Below the pieces are notes generated by a model. That model was not told where the DNA came from. It saw nothing but the letters and a program-made list of their open reading frames with translations, and made no database searches. 50,748 nucleotides of DNA from Micromonospora okii (GTDB lineage: Bacteria > Actinomycetota > Actinomycetes > Mycobacteriales > Micromonosporaceae): positions 154,460 to 205,207 of the forward strand of contig NZ_BBZF01000016.1 in the NCBI RefSeq assembly GCF_020884795.1. The letters are read 5' to 3'. This document shows positions 28,097 to 36,136 of the stretch, piece by piece (within the stretch, counting starts at the first letter, position 1; every line of letters starts with the position of its first letter). A program made the translations under genes and the position numbers.

Positions 28097-28700
28097 CCCC
28101 GCCGGGGCACGCCGCAACCGCGGGATCACCTCCGCGAAGATCGTGGTTGCGGGCGGCTTCGGCGTGGGCAAGACGACGCTGGTCGGCGCGGTCTCGGAGA
28201 TCACTCCGCTGACCACGGAGGCGGTGATGACCGCGGCCGGCGTCGGCATCGACGACCCGTCGAAGGTGCCGGGCAAGCAGACCACCACCGTCGCCATGGA
28301 CTTCGGCCGCATCACCATGGCCGAGGACCTGATCCTGTATCTGTTCGGCACACCCGGACAGACCCGGTTCTGGTTCATGTGGGACGAGATCATCAAAGGC
28401 GCGGTGGGCGCGGCGGTGCTGGTCGACACCCGCCGGATCACCGACGCGTTCGCGCCGCTGGACTACTTCGAGAACCGGCGGCTGCCGTACGTGGTGGCGC
28501 TCAACCGGTTCGACGGCGCGCCGCAGTACGCGCTGGAGGAGGTCCGCGAGGCCCTCGCCATCTCGCCCCAGGTGCCGTTGATAATGACCGACGCCCGGCA
28601 CCGCGAGTCGGTGAAGCAGGTCCTGGTCACCGTCGTCGAGCACGCCATGCTCCGCCTCCAGGCCGAGCACGGCCGCGGCTACCCGACCCCGGTCGGCTGA
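28077..28700 (+). CDS. Small Ras-like GTPase (CvnD-like)
   Basis: The fourth conservon protein, 207 residues, starting at a GTG inside the end of cvnC. The nucleotide-binding motifs are G1 AGGFGVGKTT (about 25-34), a switch region with Thr-rich KQTTTVAMDFGR (G2 area), G3-like GTPGQTRFWF where the usual DxxG is replaced by GTPGQ, and G4-like NRFDG in place of NKxD. These departures are normal in CvnD/MglA-like GTPases. It presumably cycles under control of the roadblock protein and relays the kinase signal. The gene ends the operon; an inverted repeat starts 22 bases after the stop. Confidence 0.93.
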   Translation: MDFAGYDPAGARRNRGITSAKIVVAGGFGVGKTTLVGAVSEITPLTTEAVMTAAGVGIDDPSKVPGKQTTTVAMDFGRITMAEDLILYLFGTPGQTRFWFMWDEIIKGAVGAAVLVDTRRITDAFAPLDYFENRRLPYVVALNRFDGAPQYALEEVREALAISPQVPLIMTDARHRESVKQVLVTVVEHAMLRLQAEHGRGYPTPVG

Positions 28701-28722
28701 CGGACGCGCCGACGTCGTGGGC

Positions 28723-28787
28723 GCGCGAATTCACGGAAGCCAGGGCGCGACAGCGCCTCGAAGGACAGCCTTTCCGTGAATTCGCGC
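28723..28787. repeat. Inverted repeat with 16-bp perfect arms after the conservon
   Basis: GCGCGAATTCACGGAA (28723-28738) pairs perfectly with 28772-28787. The 33-base interior has its own short stem, roughly AGGGCGC/GCGCCT. It could be a terminator, but the large stem-loop and AT-containing arms look more like a small mobile or dispersed repeat. Confidence 0.6.
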
Positions 28788-29121
28788 CCCGGCCCGCCGC
28801 GCGCGTGAGGCAGGCGGTAGGGGGCGGCACGGCGCCCGCCCGGCGTCCCGCCGAAGGCGCGGTGTGGCCGCTTCCCGGGGGCGGCCTCCCGGTCGGGTCG
28901 CCCGGCCGCGCGTTGGTCCGTCATATCTGCGGAACGGGCCGCCGGGCGGTTTCGGCTCCGCGTCCCGATCGGTCCCCGGGTCGGTCGAGGAAGCCTCACT
29001 CCGCACCTGCGGCAACGGGTGGAGACCCGGGCTCCCCGAATGCCGGCGGCCCCGGATGGCTCGGGTCGAGGCGTGACCTCTATCATGACCGTTGGCGGTG
29101 GGAGTGCCGAGCGACCCCGTT

Positions 29122-29151
29122 TTGACCTGCCGACGTGCCCCCGGGTATCGT
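29122..29151 (+). promoter_or_regulatory. Promoter of rplM-rpsI
   Basis: TTGACC (29122-29127) and TATCGT (29146-29151) are 18 bases apart, the best -35/-10 pair in this gap. The leader would be about 127 bases. Confidence 0.6.
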
Positions 29152-29284
29152 TGCCTGCTGTTGTACGACATCCAGAGGCGTGCCGCATCAGGTACGCTTG
29201 GTCGTTCGTGCGCGCTGGCCCGGCCGGGAAGCCCTGGTCGCCTTGGCGCGTGACCCCAGACCGACGACGAGACAAGGTAGACCT

Positions 29285-29728
29285 GTGCGTACGTACAGCC
29301 CGAAGCCGGGTGAGATCGAGCGTCAGTGGCACGTTATCGACGCCTCTGATGTCGTGCTGGGCCGCCTGGCCACCCACGCCGCCACGCTGCTGCGCGGCAA
29401 GCACAAGCCGACTTTCGCGCCGCACGTCGACACGGGCGACTTCGTCGTCATCGTGAACGCGGGCAAGGTCGCGCTGACCGGCAACAAGCGCCAGCAGAAG
29501 ATCGCCTACCGCCACTCCGGCTACCCGGGTGGTCTGAAGCAGGTCGGCTACGAGGAGCTGCTCAGCAAGCGTCCCGAGCGGGCCATCGAGCTGGCCGTGA
29601 AGGGGATGCTCCCGCACAACAAGCTCGGCCGTCAGCTCATCAAGAAGCTGAAGGTCTACGCCGGTGCCGAGCACCCGCACGGCGCGCAGCAGCCGGCGCC
29701 GTTCGAGATCAAGCAGATCGCGCAGTGA
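29285..29728 (+). CDS. rplM: 50S ribosomal protein L13
   Basis: An early 23S rRNA-binding protein of the 50S subunit. The 147-residue product starts [20 protein letters not shown] (GTG at 29285), then [49 protein letters not shown] and the terminal [20 protein letters not shown], all family-typical. The AAGGTAGA sequence before the start is a weak ribosome-binding site. It forms an operon with rpsI and is preceded by a promoter at 29122-29151. In most actinobacteria rplM follows truA closely; here the two are 24 kb apart. Confidence 0.97.
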   Translation: MRTYSPKPGEIERQWHVIDASDVVLGRLATHAATLLRGKHKPTFAPHVDTGDFVVIVNAGKVALTGNKRQQKIAYRHSGYPGGLKQVGYEELLSKRPERAIELAVKGMLPHNKLGRQLIKKLKVYAGAEHPHGAQQPAPFEIKQIAQ

Positions 29729-29748
29729 GCGCGGGCGAAGGAAGCAGC

Positions 29749-30213
29749 ATGACCGACATCACCGAGACCGAGGTTGCCCCCGAGGCCACCGAGGCGCCGG
29801 CGCCCGTCGTCCGCGCGCCCCGTGGCGACCGGCCGATCCAGACCGTGGGCCGCCGCAAGGAGGCCATCGTCCGGGTGCGCATCGTCCCCGGCAGTGGCAA
29901 GATCACCTGCAACGGCCGCGACCTCGAGGCGTACTTCCCGAGCAAGGTCCACCAGCAGCTCATCAAGGACCCGCTGGTGACCGCCGAGAAGCCCGAGGCG
30001 TTCGACGTCATCGCCAACCTGCGGGGCGGCGGCACCACCGGCCAGGCCGGTGCGCTGCGGCTCGCCATCGCCCGGGCGCTGATCGTCAGCGAGCCGGACG
30101 ACCGCCCGGCCCTGAAGAAGGCCGGCTTCCTGACCCGTGACGCCCGGGTCAAGGAGAGCAAGAAGTACGGCCTCAAGAAGGCCCGTAAGGCTCCCCAGTA
30201 CTCGAAGCGCTGA
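29749..30213 (+). CDS. rpsI: 30S ribosomal protein S9
   Basis: A 30S head protein whose C-terminal Lys-Arg tail reaches the P-site tRNA. The product has about 25 extra N-terminal residues rich in Thr, Glu and Ala (normal for actinobacteria) before the core [20 protein letters not shown]; it ends [12 protein letters not shown] as required. I chose the ATG at 29749, with GAAGGAAG (29737-29744) upstream, giving 154 residues. A GTG at 29725 overlapping the rplM stop (GTGA) would add eight residues and cannot be excluded. A terminator follows the gene. Confidence 0.96.
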   Translation: MTDITETEVAPEATEAPAPVVRAPRGDRPIQTVGRRKEAIVRVRIVPGSGKITCNGRDLEAYFPSKVHQQLIKDPLVTAEKPEAFDVIANLRGGGTTGQAGALRLAIARALIVSEPDDRPALKKAGFLTRDARVKESKKYGLKKARKAPQYSKR

Positions 30214-30242
30214 TCTTCAGCGGCACGTTGTACTTCTGACGG

Positions 30243-30296
30243 ACGGCCGGGTCCGCCTCCCCTCGACGGGAGGTGGCCCGGCCGTTCCGCTTTTTC
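30243..30296 (+). terminator. Terminator after rpsI
   Basis: ACGGCCGGG (30243-30251) pairs with CCCGGCCGT (30277-30285), with an inner CCTCCC/GGGAGG stem, and a TTTTT tract follows at 30291-30295. This is the most classical intrinsic terminator in the window. Confidence 0.75.
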
Positions 30297-30327
30297 TGTT
30301 GCACCGCTTCATCGGAGGTTGGCGGGT

Positions 30328-31683
30328 ATGGGCCGGTTGTTCGGCACGGACGGCGTACGCGGGCGGGCGAACGCGGATCTCACCCCCGAGCTGGCGCTCG
30401 CGGTGGCCGTGGCCGCCGCCCACACACTCGCCGAGACGGATCGCAGCCATCCGCCGCTGGCCGTGGTCGGCCGCGACACCCGGGCCAGCGGCGAGATGCT
30501 GGAGGCGGCCGTCGTGGCCGGGCTCACCAGCGCCGGCGCGAACGTGGTCCGGGTCGGCGTGCTGCCCACCCCGGCCGTGGCGTTCCTCACCGCCGAGGCC
30601 AAGGCCGACCTGGGCGTCATGCTCTCCGCCTCGCACAACCCGATGCCGGACAACGGCATCAAGCTCTTCGCCGCCGGCGGGCACAAGCTGCCGGACGAGA
30701 TCGAACAGCGCATCGAGGCCGCCGTCGAGGCGAACGGGATCACCGCGTGGGACCGGCCGACCGGCGCCGGGGTCGGGCGGGTGCACGACCTGCTCGACGG
30801 CGCCGACCACTACGTCCAGCACCTGATCGGCACCGTGCCGCACGGCCTCGACGGGATCAAGGTCGTGGTCGACTGCGCCAACGGCGCGGCGGCCGAGGTG
30901 GCGCCGGTGGCGTACCGGGAGGCCGGCGCCGAGGTGATCGCCATCCACGCCGAGCCGGACGGCCTCAACATCAACGACGACTGCGGTTCCAACCACATCG
31001 ACGGGCTGCGGGAGGCCGTGGTCGCGCACGGAGCGCACCTGGGCATCGCCCACGACGGCGACGCCGACCGGTGCGTGGCGGTCACCGCCGACGGCGACGA
31101 GGTCGACGGCGACCAGGTGATGGCGGTCCTCGCCGTGGCCATGCGCGAGGCCGGCGCGCTCACCGACGACACCCTGGTGGCGACCGTGATGAGCAACCTC
31201 GGCCTGCGCCTGGCGATGTCCGCCCAGGGCATCCGGCTGCTCGAGACCAAGGTCGGCGACCGGTACGTGCTGGAGGAGCTGCGCGCCTCGGGGCTCGCGC
31301 TCGGCGGCGAGCAGAGCGGTCACATCGTCATGCCGGCGCACGCCACCACGGGCGACGGCGTGCTGACCGGGCTGCACCTGATGTCCCGGATGGCCGCCAC
31401 CGGGAAGTCCCTCGCGGAGCTGGCCGCCGTGGTGACGAAGCTGCCCCAGGTGCTGATCAACGTGCCGGTCGGGGACCGTTCCGTGGGTGCCGCCGCGCCC
31501 GCCGTCCGGGCCGAGGTCGAGCGGGCCGAGGCGGAGCTGGGGGAGACCGGCCGGGTGCTGCTGCGCCCCTCGGGCACCGAGCCGCTGGTGCGGGTGATGG
31601 TCGAGGCGGCCACGGAGGGCACCGCCCGCGAGGTCGCCGAGCGCATCGCCGAGCGGGTCCGCGCCGCCAGCCCCACGGCCTGA
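30328..31683 (+). CDS. glmM: Phosphoglucosamine mutase
   Basis: Interconverts glucosamine-6-phosphate and glucosamine-1-phosphate for UDP-GlcNAc and peptidoglycan. The 451-residue protein starts [20 protein letters not shown]; the phosphoserine loop is [15 protein letters not shown] (Ser about 102), the metal loop HDGDADRC (about 240-247), the sugar loop GGEQSGHI, and the phosphate loop [12 protein letters not shown] near the end. The ATG at 30328 lies nine bases after GGAGG (30314-30318). It follows rplM-rpsI as in most actinobacteria, separated by a terminator. It ends nine bases from the convergent ABC ATPase gene. Confidence 0.97.
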   Translation: MGRLFGTDGVRGRANADLTPELALAVAVAAAHTLAETDRSHPPLAVVGRDTRASGEMLEAAVVAGLTSAGANVVRVGVLPTPAVAFLTAEAKADLGVMLSASHNPMPDNGIKLFAAGGHKLPDEIEQRIEAAVEANGITAWDRPTGAGVGRVHDLLDGADHYVQHLIGTVPHGLDGIKVVVDCANGAAAEVAPVAYREAGAEVIAIHAEPDGLNINDDCGSNHIDGLREAVVAHGAHLGIAHDGDADRCVAVTADGDEVDGDQVMAVLAVAMREAGALTDDTLVATVMSNLGLRLAMSAQGIRLLETKVGDRYVLEELRASGLALGGEQSGHIVMPAHATTGDGVLTGLHLMSRMAATGKSLAELAAVVTKLPQVLINVPVGDRSVGAAAPAVRAEVERAEAELGETGRVLLRPSGTEPLVRVMVEAATEGTAREVAERIAERVRAASPTA

Positions 31684-31692
31684 CGCGCGGCC

Positions 31693-32439
31693 TCACAGGC
31701 GCAGGCGGGAGACCCGGTCGTAGGTGTCGGCCGGGTCCTCGCCGTCGGTGAGGTCCACGTCCTCGACGATCCGCCCGTCGCCGAGCCGGACCAGCCGGTC
31801 GCACCGGGCGGCGATTGCCCGCTCGTGAGTCGCCAGCAGGATCGTCATCCCGTGCCGGTCCCGCAGGTCCAGCAGCAGGTCGAGGATCTGCCCACCCGTG
31901 GTCGAGTCCAGGTTGCCGGTCGGCTCGTCGGCCAGCAGCAGCCGGGGTTCGCCCATCAACGCGCGGGCGATGGCGACGCGCTGCTGCTGGCCGCCGGAGA
32001 GCTGCGTCGGCAGGGAGCGTTCCCGGCCGGCCAGGCCGACCGCGTCGAGCAGCTCCCGGGCGCGGCCCACGGGGTCGACCCGGCCGCGCCGGGGCAGCAC
32101 CGGGGCGATCACGTTGTCCAGCACGGTCAGCGCCGGCAGCAGGTGGTAGCGCTGGAAGACGAAGCCGATCCGCTGCCGGTACCGGGCCAGGGCCGCCCGC
32201 CGCAGCGCGGTGACCTCCACGTCGTCGACGGTGACCGTCCCGCTGTCGGCCTGCTCGATCGCCCCGACGAGGTGCAGCAGCGTCGACTTGCCGGAGCCGC
32301 TCGGCCCGGTCAGCGCCACCACCGAACCGGCGGCGATCTCCAGCGACACCTCGTCGACGGCGGTGATCGGCTCGGTGCCGGCGCGGAACCGCCGGACGAG
32401 CCCGGTCACCCGGACGGTGCTGCCCGTGGTCGCGTCCAT
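31693..32439 (-). CDS. ABC transporter ATPase, LolD/MacB-type
   Basis: A 248-residue cassette that pairs with the adjacent FtsX-like permease. Motifs: Walker [10 protein letters not shown] (about 44-52), [19 protein letters not shown]-loop, signature LSGGQQQR (about 145), Walker [14 protein letters not shown] and switch His in LATHERA. The [10 protein letters not shown] and DEPTGNLDS strings are the hallmark of the MacB/LolD group, which power mechanotransmission or efflux rather than import. Two ATGs are possible: 32445 overlaps the permease stop but is one base from the GGAGG site; 32439 is seven bases from it. I therefore start at 32439. Confidence 0.93.
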   Translation of the reverse strand: MDATTGSTVRVTGLVRRFRAGTEPITAVDEVSLEIAAGSVVALTGPSGSGKSTLLHLVGAIEQADSGTVTVDDVEVTALRRAALARYRQRIGFVFQRYHLLPALTVLDNVIAPVLPRRGRVDPVGRARELLDAVGLAGRERSLPTQLSGGQQQRVAIARALMGEPRLLLADEPTGNLDSTTGGQILDLLLDLRDRHGMTILLATHERAIAARCDRLVRLGDGRIVEDVDLTDGEDPADTYDRVSRLRL

Positions 32440-32441
32440 CG

Positions 32442-35273
32442 TCATTCCTCCGTGAGCAGTCGTGCGGTCGGCAGGCGGCGCAGCAGGGCGGCGGGGACCA
32501 GCGCCGCCGCGCAGGTGACCAGCACCCCGGCGGCGGCGACCGCGGCGGCCACCAGCAGCAGCGCCCCCGGCAGGCCGCCGGCCAGCCAGGCCGCCCCGCC
32601 CAGGCCGAGCGCCGCACCGGCGAGGGCCCCGAGCGCGCCGAGGAGCAGACCCTCGTACGCGATCAGGCGGGCGAGCGCGGCGTCGGTCCAGCCGACCGCC
32701 CGCAGCGTGGCCAGCTCGGCGGCCCGGTCCCGGATGTTCAGGTAGAGCACGTCGGCGACCGCCGCCGCACCGAGCAGCACCGTCGCGACGGCCGCCAGCG
32801 TGTCCGCGCCCCGGACGCTCAGCGACACCGTGTCGCCCAGCAGGCTGCCGACGATCGCGCCCCGGAAGGCGTACCCGGCGGCGGCGACCAGGGTCAGCGC
32901 GGCCACCCCGATGGCCAGCGCGCCGGAGCCGAGCAGGGTGCGCCCGGGGGTGCGCAGCAGGTTGGCCAGGGCGAGGCCGGCCAGGGTGCGCGGGCGGCGT
33001 ACCCACCGGGCCGTCGCCACCGGCGGTCGCAGCGCGGCGGCCGGGTGGGCGCGCGCGGCCCGCAGCGCCGGCGTCAGGCCCGCGACCAGCGCCAGCAGCA
33101 GGGCCACCGGTACGGCCAGCAGCGCCCGCCCCCACCCCACGTCGATGCCGAGCGCCGCCCCGAGCGGGACCGCCAGCCCCAGCGCGAGCAGCCCGGCGGC
33201 CAGCCCGAGCGCGGCGACCTCGCCGAGGATCAGCGCGGCGATGCGGCGGGCCGGCCAGCCCAGGCAGGCGAGCACCGCCAGCTCGGAGCGGCGGTCCCGG
33301 ACGGCGGCGGCGACCGCGTTGCCGAGGAAGAGCGCGCAGACCACCAGCACCAGCACGAAGAGCGCGGCGCTCTTGCGGTCCACCGCCTTCGTGATCACCG
33401 AGGCGACCCCGAGCGCCGACCAGTTCTCGGTCAGCCGCAGGGCCGGCCGGCCGAACGACCCGGCGGGCAGCTCCACGGCCTGCGGGGCAGGGGACGACCC
33501 GAGCGTGATGTCGACGTCGAGCCCGGTGGCCTGGGCGATCCGCTCGGCGACCAGCCGGACCCGCTCGGCGGACCGCTCGTCGTAGCCTTCCACGTCGGCC
33601 ACCCGGACCCGGATCGCGCTGATCGGGGCGGCGAGCTGCGGGCTGCCGCCGCCCGCCAGCAGCTTCGGCACGCTGTCGAGGGTGGTCAGCAGCAGCGGCG
33701 GCGCGGCGAGGTGGCCGGCCGGGTTGCCGCCCGGCTCCAGCGGCCGGCCGCCCAGGGCGTCCCGGCTGCGGGCGTCCGCGCCCTGCGCCGACGGCGGCTC
33801 GTACGTCTCCAGCGGCACCCGCCCGAGGTCGCTGAAGCCGGTCAGCTTCCCCGGGTCGAAGACCCCCACGGCCCGCCAGCCCCGTAACAGCAGGTTGCGC
33901 GGATTCCCCTTCCTCAGCGGGAGCTTGCGCAGCGACCGCGCCCCGGTGTCCTCGGCCAGCCAGGGACGCGGGTAGGGGTTGAAGGTGATCTGGTCGCCGT
34001 AGACCTCCGGGTCGGCCGCCGGGAGCGCGCCGACCCGCAGCGTGCCGTCGGGCAGCCGGTCGTACCGCGTCGGCCCGGCCTGGACCACCGCCTGGAGCTG
34101 GCCGAAGCAGCAGCCGTCCGGGGAGACGCCCGCGGCGAGCCGGGCGCGCCAGCCGGCGGCCACGTCGTGCCGGCCGTCGCCGGCGGGGAGCTCGCGGCCG
34201 CGCCGCAGGGCCCGCTCCAGGTCGGGGAGTTCGACGCCGGCGGGGCGGGCCGCGGGCAGCCGGGTAAAGCTGGCGCGCAGCTCCTCGTCGACGAAGGGGC
34301 TGCTGGTCGCGAGCACCGGCACGGTGTGCCTCTCCTCCCCGTCCCTCCGCCTGACGGTCACCGTGTCGTCCGGGCCGAGCGCCCGCCCGTCGACCACCGC
34401 CCCGCCGAGGCCCACGAGGCGGTCCTCGGCGGCCGGGTCCACGGCGGCGAGCAGGAGCGGCACCGTCAGGCTGACCGCGATCCGCAGCCGTTCCGAGGTG
34501 GACGAGGGGCCCGACCCCGCGTCGGGGAAGACGCCCCCGCCGGCCTCGAACCGGCCGTCGGGGAGCAGCCGCACGGCCATCAGCGACCACTCCTCGCGCT
34601 CGGAGTACGCGCCCGGGCTACCCAGGGCCGACCGGGGGTCGCAGACGGCCCGGGTGCGGCCGTCGGGCAGCACCTCGCGGGGCGCGGCCCACCCGCACGG
34701 GGCCCAGGGATAGCTTCGCCCGTCGGTGTACGGCGTGGCGTCGCTGGGCTGAGGCAGGTCGATGCGGGGGTAGATCAACGGGTGGGTGGTGACGTACACG
34801 TAGCGGGGGCGGCCCGGCGCGCCGGAGAGCCCGCGCTCGGCGACGAACCGGGGGTCGACGCGGATGACCTGCCGGTCGAGCGAGCGGTCCACCGCGTCGG
34901 TCAGGTCCAGCGGGGTCGGCACCGGGGCGGTGGAGTGGCCGAGCATGGCGATGGGGGCGGCCACGTCCACCCCGGCGACCGCCTTCACCCGGTCGTACTG
35001 TGCGGTGGTGATGCCGCCGAAGAGACCGGAGAGGTAGTTGGGCTGGACCAGCCGGCGCTCGGCCTCCAGCGGGGTGCGCGCGCCCTTCGGGCGGACCAGG
35101 ATGTCGTACGCGGCGTCGGTGCCCCGCGCGACGGTGCCGGTGACGGCGAGCCGGGAGGTGGTGGTGGCGCCGGTCAGGACGACGAAGCCGGTGGTTGCCA
35201 CCAGCACGCCGACCAGCAGCGCCACCGACCGTCCCGCACGGCCGCGTAGCTGTCCCCAGACGAAGTTGAGCAT
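32442..35273 (-). CDS. ABC transporter permease with FtsX-like domains
   Basis: A 943-residue permease. It has one N-terminal helix (VALLVGVLVATTGFVVLTG), a very large extracytoplasmic domain (about residues 50-580), then two groups of helices: three or four around residues 590-720 and four more near 770-930. This is the MacB-like duplicated FtsX arrangement, with EXXXLXXLG-type coupling segments SELAVLACLGWPARRI and AELATLRAVGWTDAAL after each group. The large external domain is probably for substrate or partner binding. The ATG at 35273 has GGAGG six bases upstream, so an extended upstream frame from a TTG is rejected. It overlaps the ATPase gene at its end and is divergent from padR. Confidence 0.9.
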   Translation of the reverse strand: MLNFVWGQLRGRAGRSVALLVGVLVATTGFVVLTGATTTSRLAVTGTVARGTDAAYDILVRPKGARTPLEAERRLVQPNYLSGLFGGITTAQYDRVKAVAGVDVAAPIAMLGHSTAPVPTPLDLTDAVDRSLDRQVIRVDPRFVAERGLSGAPGRPRYVYVTTHPLIYPRIDLPQPSDATPYTDGRSYPWAPCGWAAPREVLPDGRTRAVCDPRSALGSPGAYSEREEWSLMAVRLLPDGRFEAGGGVFPDAGSGPSSTSERLRIAVSLTVPLLLAAVDPAAEDRLVGLGGAVVDGRALGPDDTVTVRRRDGEERHTVPVLATSSPFVDEELRASFTRLPAARPAGVELPDLERALRRGRELPAGDGRHDVAAGWRARLAAGVSPDGCCFGQLQAVVQAGPTRYDRLPDGTLRVGALPAADPEVYGDQITFNPYPRPWLAEDTGARSLRKLPLRKGNPRNLLLRGWRAVGVFDPGKLTGFSDLGRVPLETYEPPSAQGADARSRDALGGRPLEPGGNPAGHLAAPPLLLTTLDSVPKLLAGGGSPQLAAPISAIRVRVADVEGYDERSAERVRLVAERIAQATGLDVDITLGSSPAPQAVELPAGSFGRPALRLTENWSALGVASVITKAVDRKSAALFVLVLVVCALFLGNAVAAAVRDRRSELAVLACLGWPARRIAALILGEVAALGLAAGLLALGLAVPLGAALGIDVGWGRALLAVPVALLLALVAGLTPALRAARAHPAAALRPPVATARWVRRPRTLAGLALANLLRTPGRTLLGSGALAIGVAALTLVAAAGYAFRGAIVGSLLGDTVSLSVRGADTLAAVATVLLGAAAVADVLYLNIRDRAAELATLRAVGWTDAALARLIAYEGLLLGALGALAGAALGLGGAAWLAGGLPGALLLVAAAVAAAGVLVTCAAALVPAALLRRLPTARLLTEE

Positions 35274-35311
35274 GTCGCGCCTCCCCGTGTGCTGCTCCAC
35301 ACTCTGCGGGA

Positions 35312-35326
35312 TACATTGTGACAATG
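35312..35326. promoter_or_regulatory. Candidate PadR operator overlapping a -10 box
   Basis: CATTGT-G-ACAATG (35314-35326) is a palindrome with six-base arms in the 104-bp gap between divergent padR and transporter genes. It overlaps TACATT (35312-35317), a -10-like box for padR. PadR proteins bind such ATTGT/ACAAT-like dyads; auto-repression and repression of the transporter are inferred. Confidence 0.55.
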
Positions 35327-35377
35327 CAAGGCCGGGTCCGGAGTCGCTCCGGCCGGCGCGGCGGAACGGAGGAGACG

Positions 35378-36025
35378 GTGGCGATCCAGCACGCGGTCCT
35401 GGCCCTGCTCGCCCGGGGGCGCAGCTACGGCTACGAACTCAAGGGCGCGTTCGAGGAGACGGTGGGGCCGCAGTGGGGGCCGCTGAACATCGGCCACCTC
35501 TACCAGATCCTCGACCGGCTCTCCCGCGACGAGCTGGTCGTCGCCGAACGACAGGCCCAGCCGGTGAAGCCCGACCGGGTGGTCTACGAGATCACCGAGG
35601 CGGGCCGGGCCGAGCTGGGCCGCTGGCTCGCCGAACCCAGCCCGCGCAGCGGCGGCTTCCGGGACGACTTCTTCCTCAAGGTCACCGCGGCGGCCCGATC
35701 CGGCGTGCCGGCCACGGTGCGGGCGGTGCTCGCCAACCAGCGCGGGCACCTGATGCGCGAACTGCGCAACCTCGACGGGCTGCGCCGTCGGGCCGACGAC
35801 CCGGTGGTGGGCCTGCTGCTCTCCGCCGCGAGCCGGCACGTCGAGGCCGACCTCGCGTTCGTCGACGACGCCGAGGCGACGCTGCTCGCCGACGGCGGGG
35901 CGCTGGTCGCCTCGCTCGCGGCGACCCGCCCCGGAGCTGACGGGAGCGCCCCCGGGGCCGGCGGCAGCGCCCCCGGGTCGGCCCCGCCCGCCCGGGGCGC
36001 CGGCCCGGCGCGCGCGGCCGGCTGA
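35378..36025 (+). CDS. PadR-family transcriptional regulator
   Basis: A 215-residue repressor. The winged-helix domain (residues 1 to about 80) has IQHAVLALLARGRSYGYELKGAFEE, NIGHLYQILDRLSRDELVVAER and VVYEITEAGRAELGRWL, which follow the PadR pattern; a helical Vir-type dimerisation domain follows (LANQRGHLMRELRNLDGLRRR). The last 30 residues are a Gly/Ala/Pro-rich tail. The GTG at 35378 has GGAGG five bases upstream; a GTG at 35318 and an ATG at 35324 lie inside the operator and would add a basic, unrelated extension. It probably controls the divergent ABC exporter. Confidence 0.9.
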   Translation: MAIQHAVLALLARGRSYGYELKGAFEETVGPQWGPLNIGHLYQILDRLSRDELVVAERQAQPVKPDRVVYEITEAGRAELGRWLAEPSPRSGGFRDDFFLKVTAAARSGVPATVRAVLANQRGHLMRELRNLDGLRRRADDPVVGLLLSAASRHVEADLAFVDDAEATLLADGGALVASLAATRPGADGSAPGAGGSAPGSAPPARGAGPARAAG

Positions 36026-36040
36026 CGGTGGGGCGCCGCC

Positions 36041-36136
36041 GGTGAGCGGCTGGGGATGGGGAGGGCTGGCGTGGCGAGCGGCTGAGGGCGGGGCGTGCGG
36101 GCGTGGTGGGCGGCTGGGGGCGGGGCGTCAGCCGGC
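36041..36136. repeat. Three 32-bp G-rich tandem repeats
   Basis: Units at 36041-36072, 36073-36104 and 36105-36136 share GGYGRGCGGCTGRGG and G-runs. The last unit includes the stop codon of the aminotransferase gene. One strand is very G-rich and could form quadruplex structure. It lies between convergent genes. Confidence 0.5.

Larger units (their letters stand above)
28701..29284. other. Intergenic region before rplM (584 bp)
   Basis: No gene is supported. From left to right: a long-armed inverted repeat (28723-28787) that may end the conservon transcript; about 270 bp of GC-rich sequence without recognisable signal; a possible weak promoter with TATCAT near 29081-29086; a good promoter at 29122-29151; and about 130 bases of rplM leader. 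Short open frames here have neither a ribosome-binding site nor coding-like character. Confidence 0.55.

Noticed and set aside
28800..29100. A tRNA or small RNA gene in the rplM upstream gap
   Set aside because: No cloverleaf, no conserved T-loop bases and no terminator-backed small transcript was visible.
35274..35324. Longer N-terminus for the FtsX-like permease from a TTG at 35324
   Set aside because: The ATG at 35273 has a well-placed GGAGG; the added residues are polar and would cover the candidate PadR operator.
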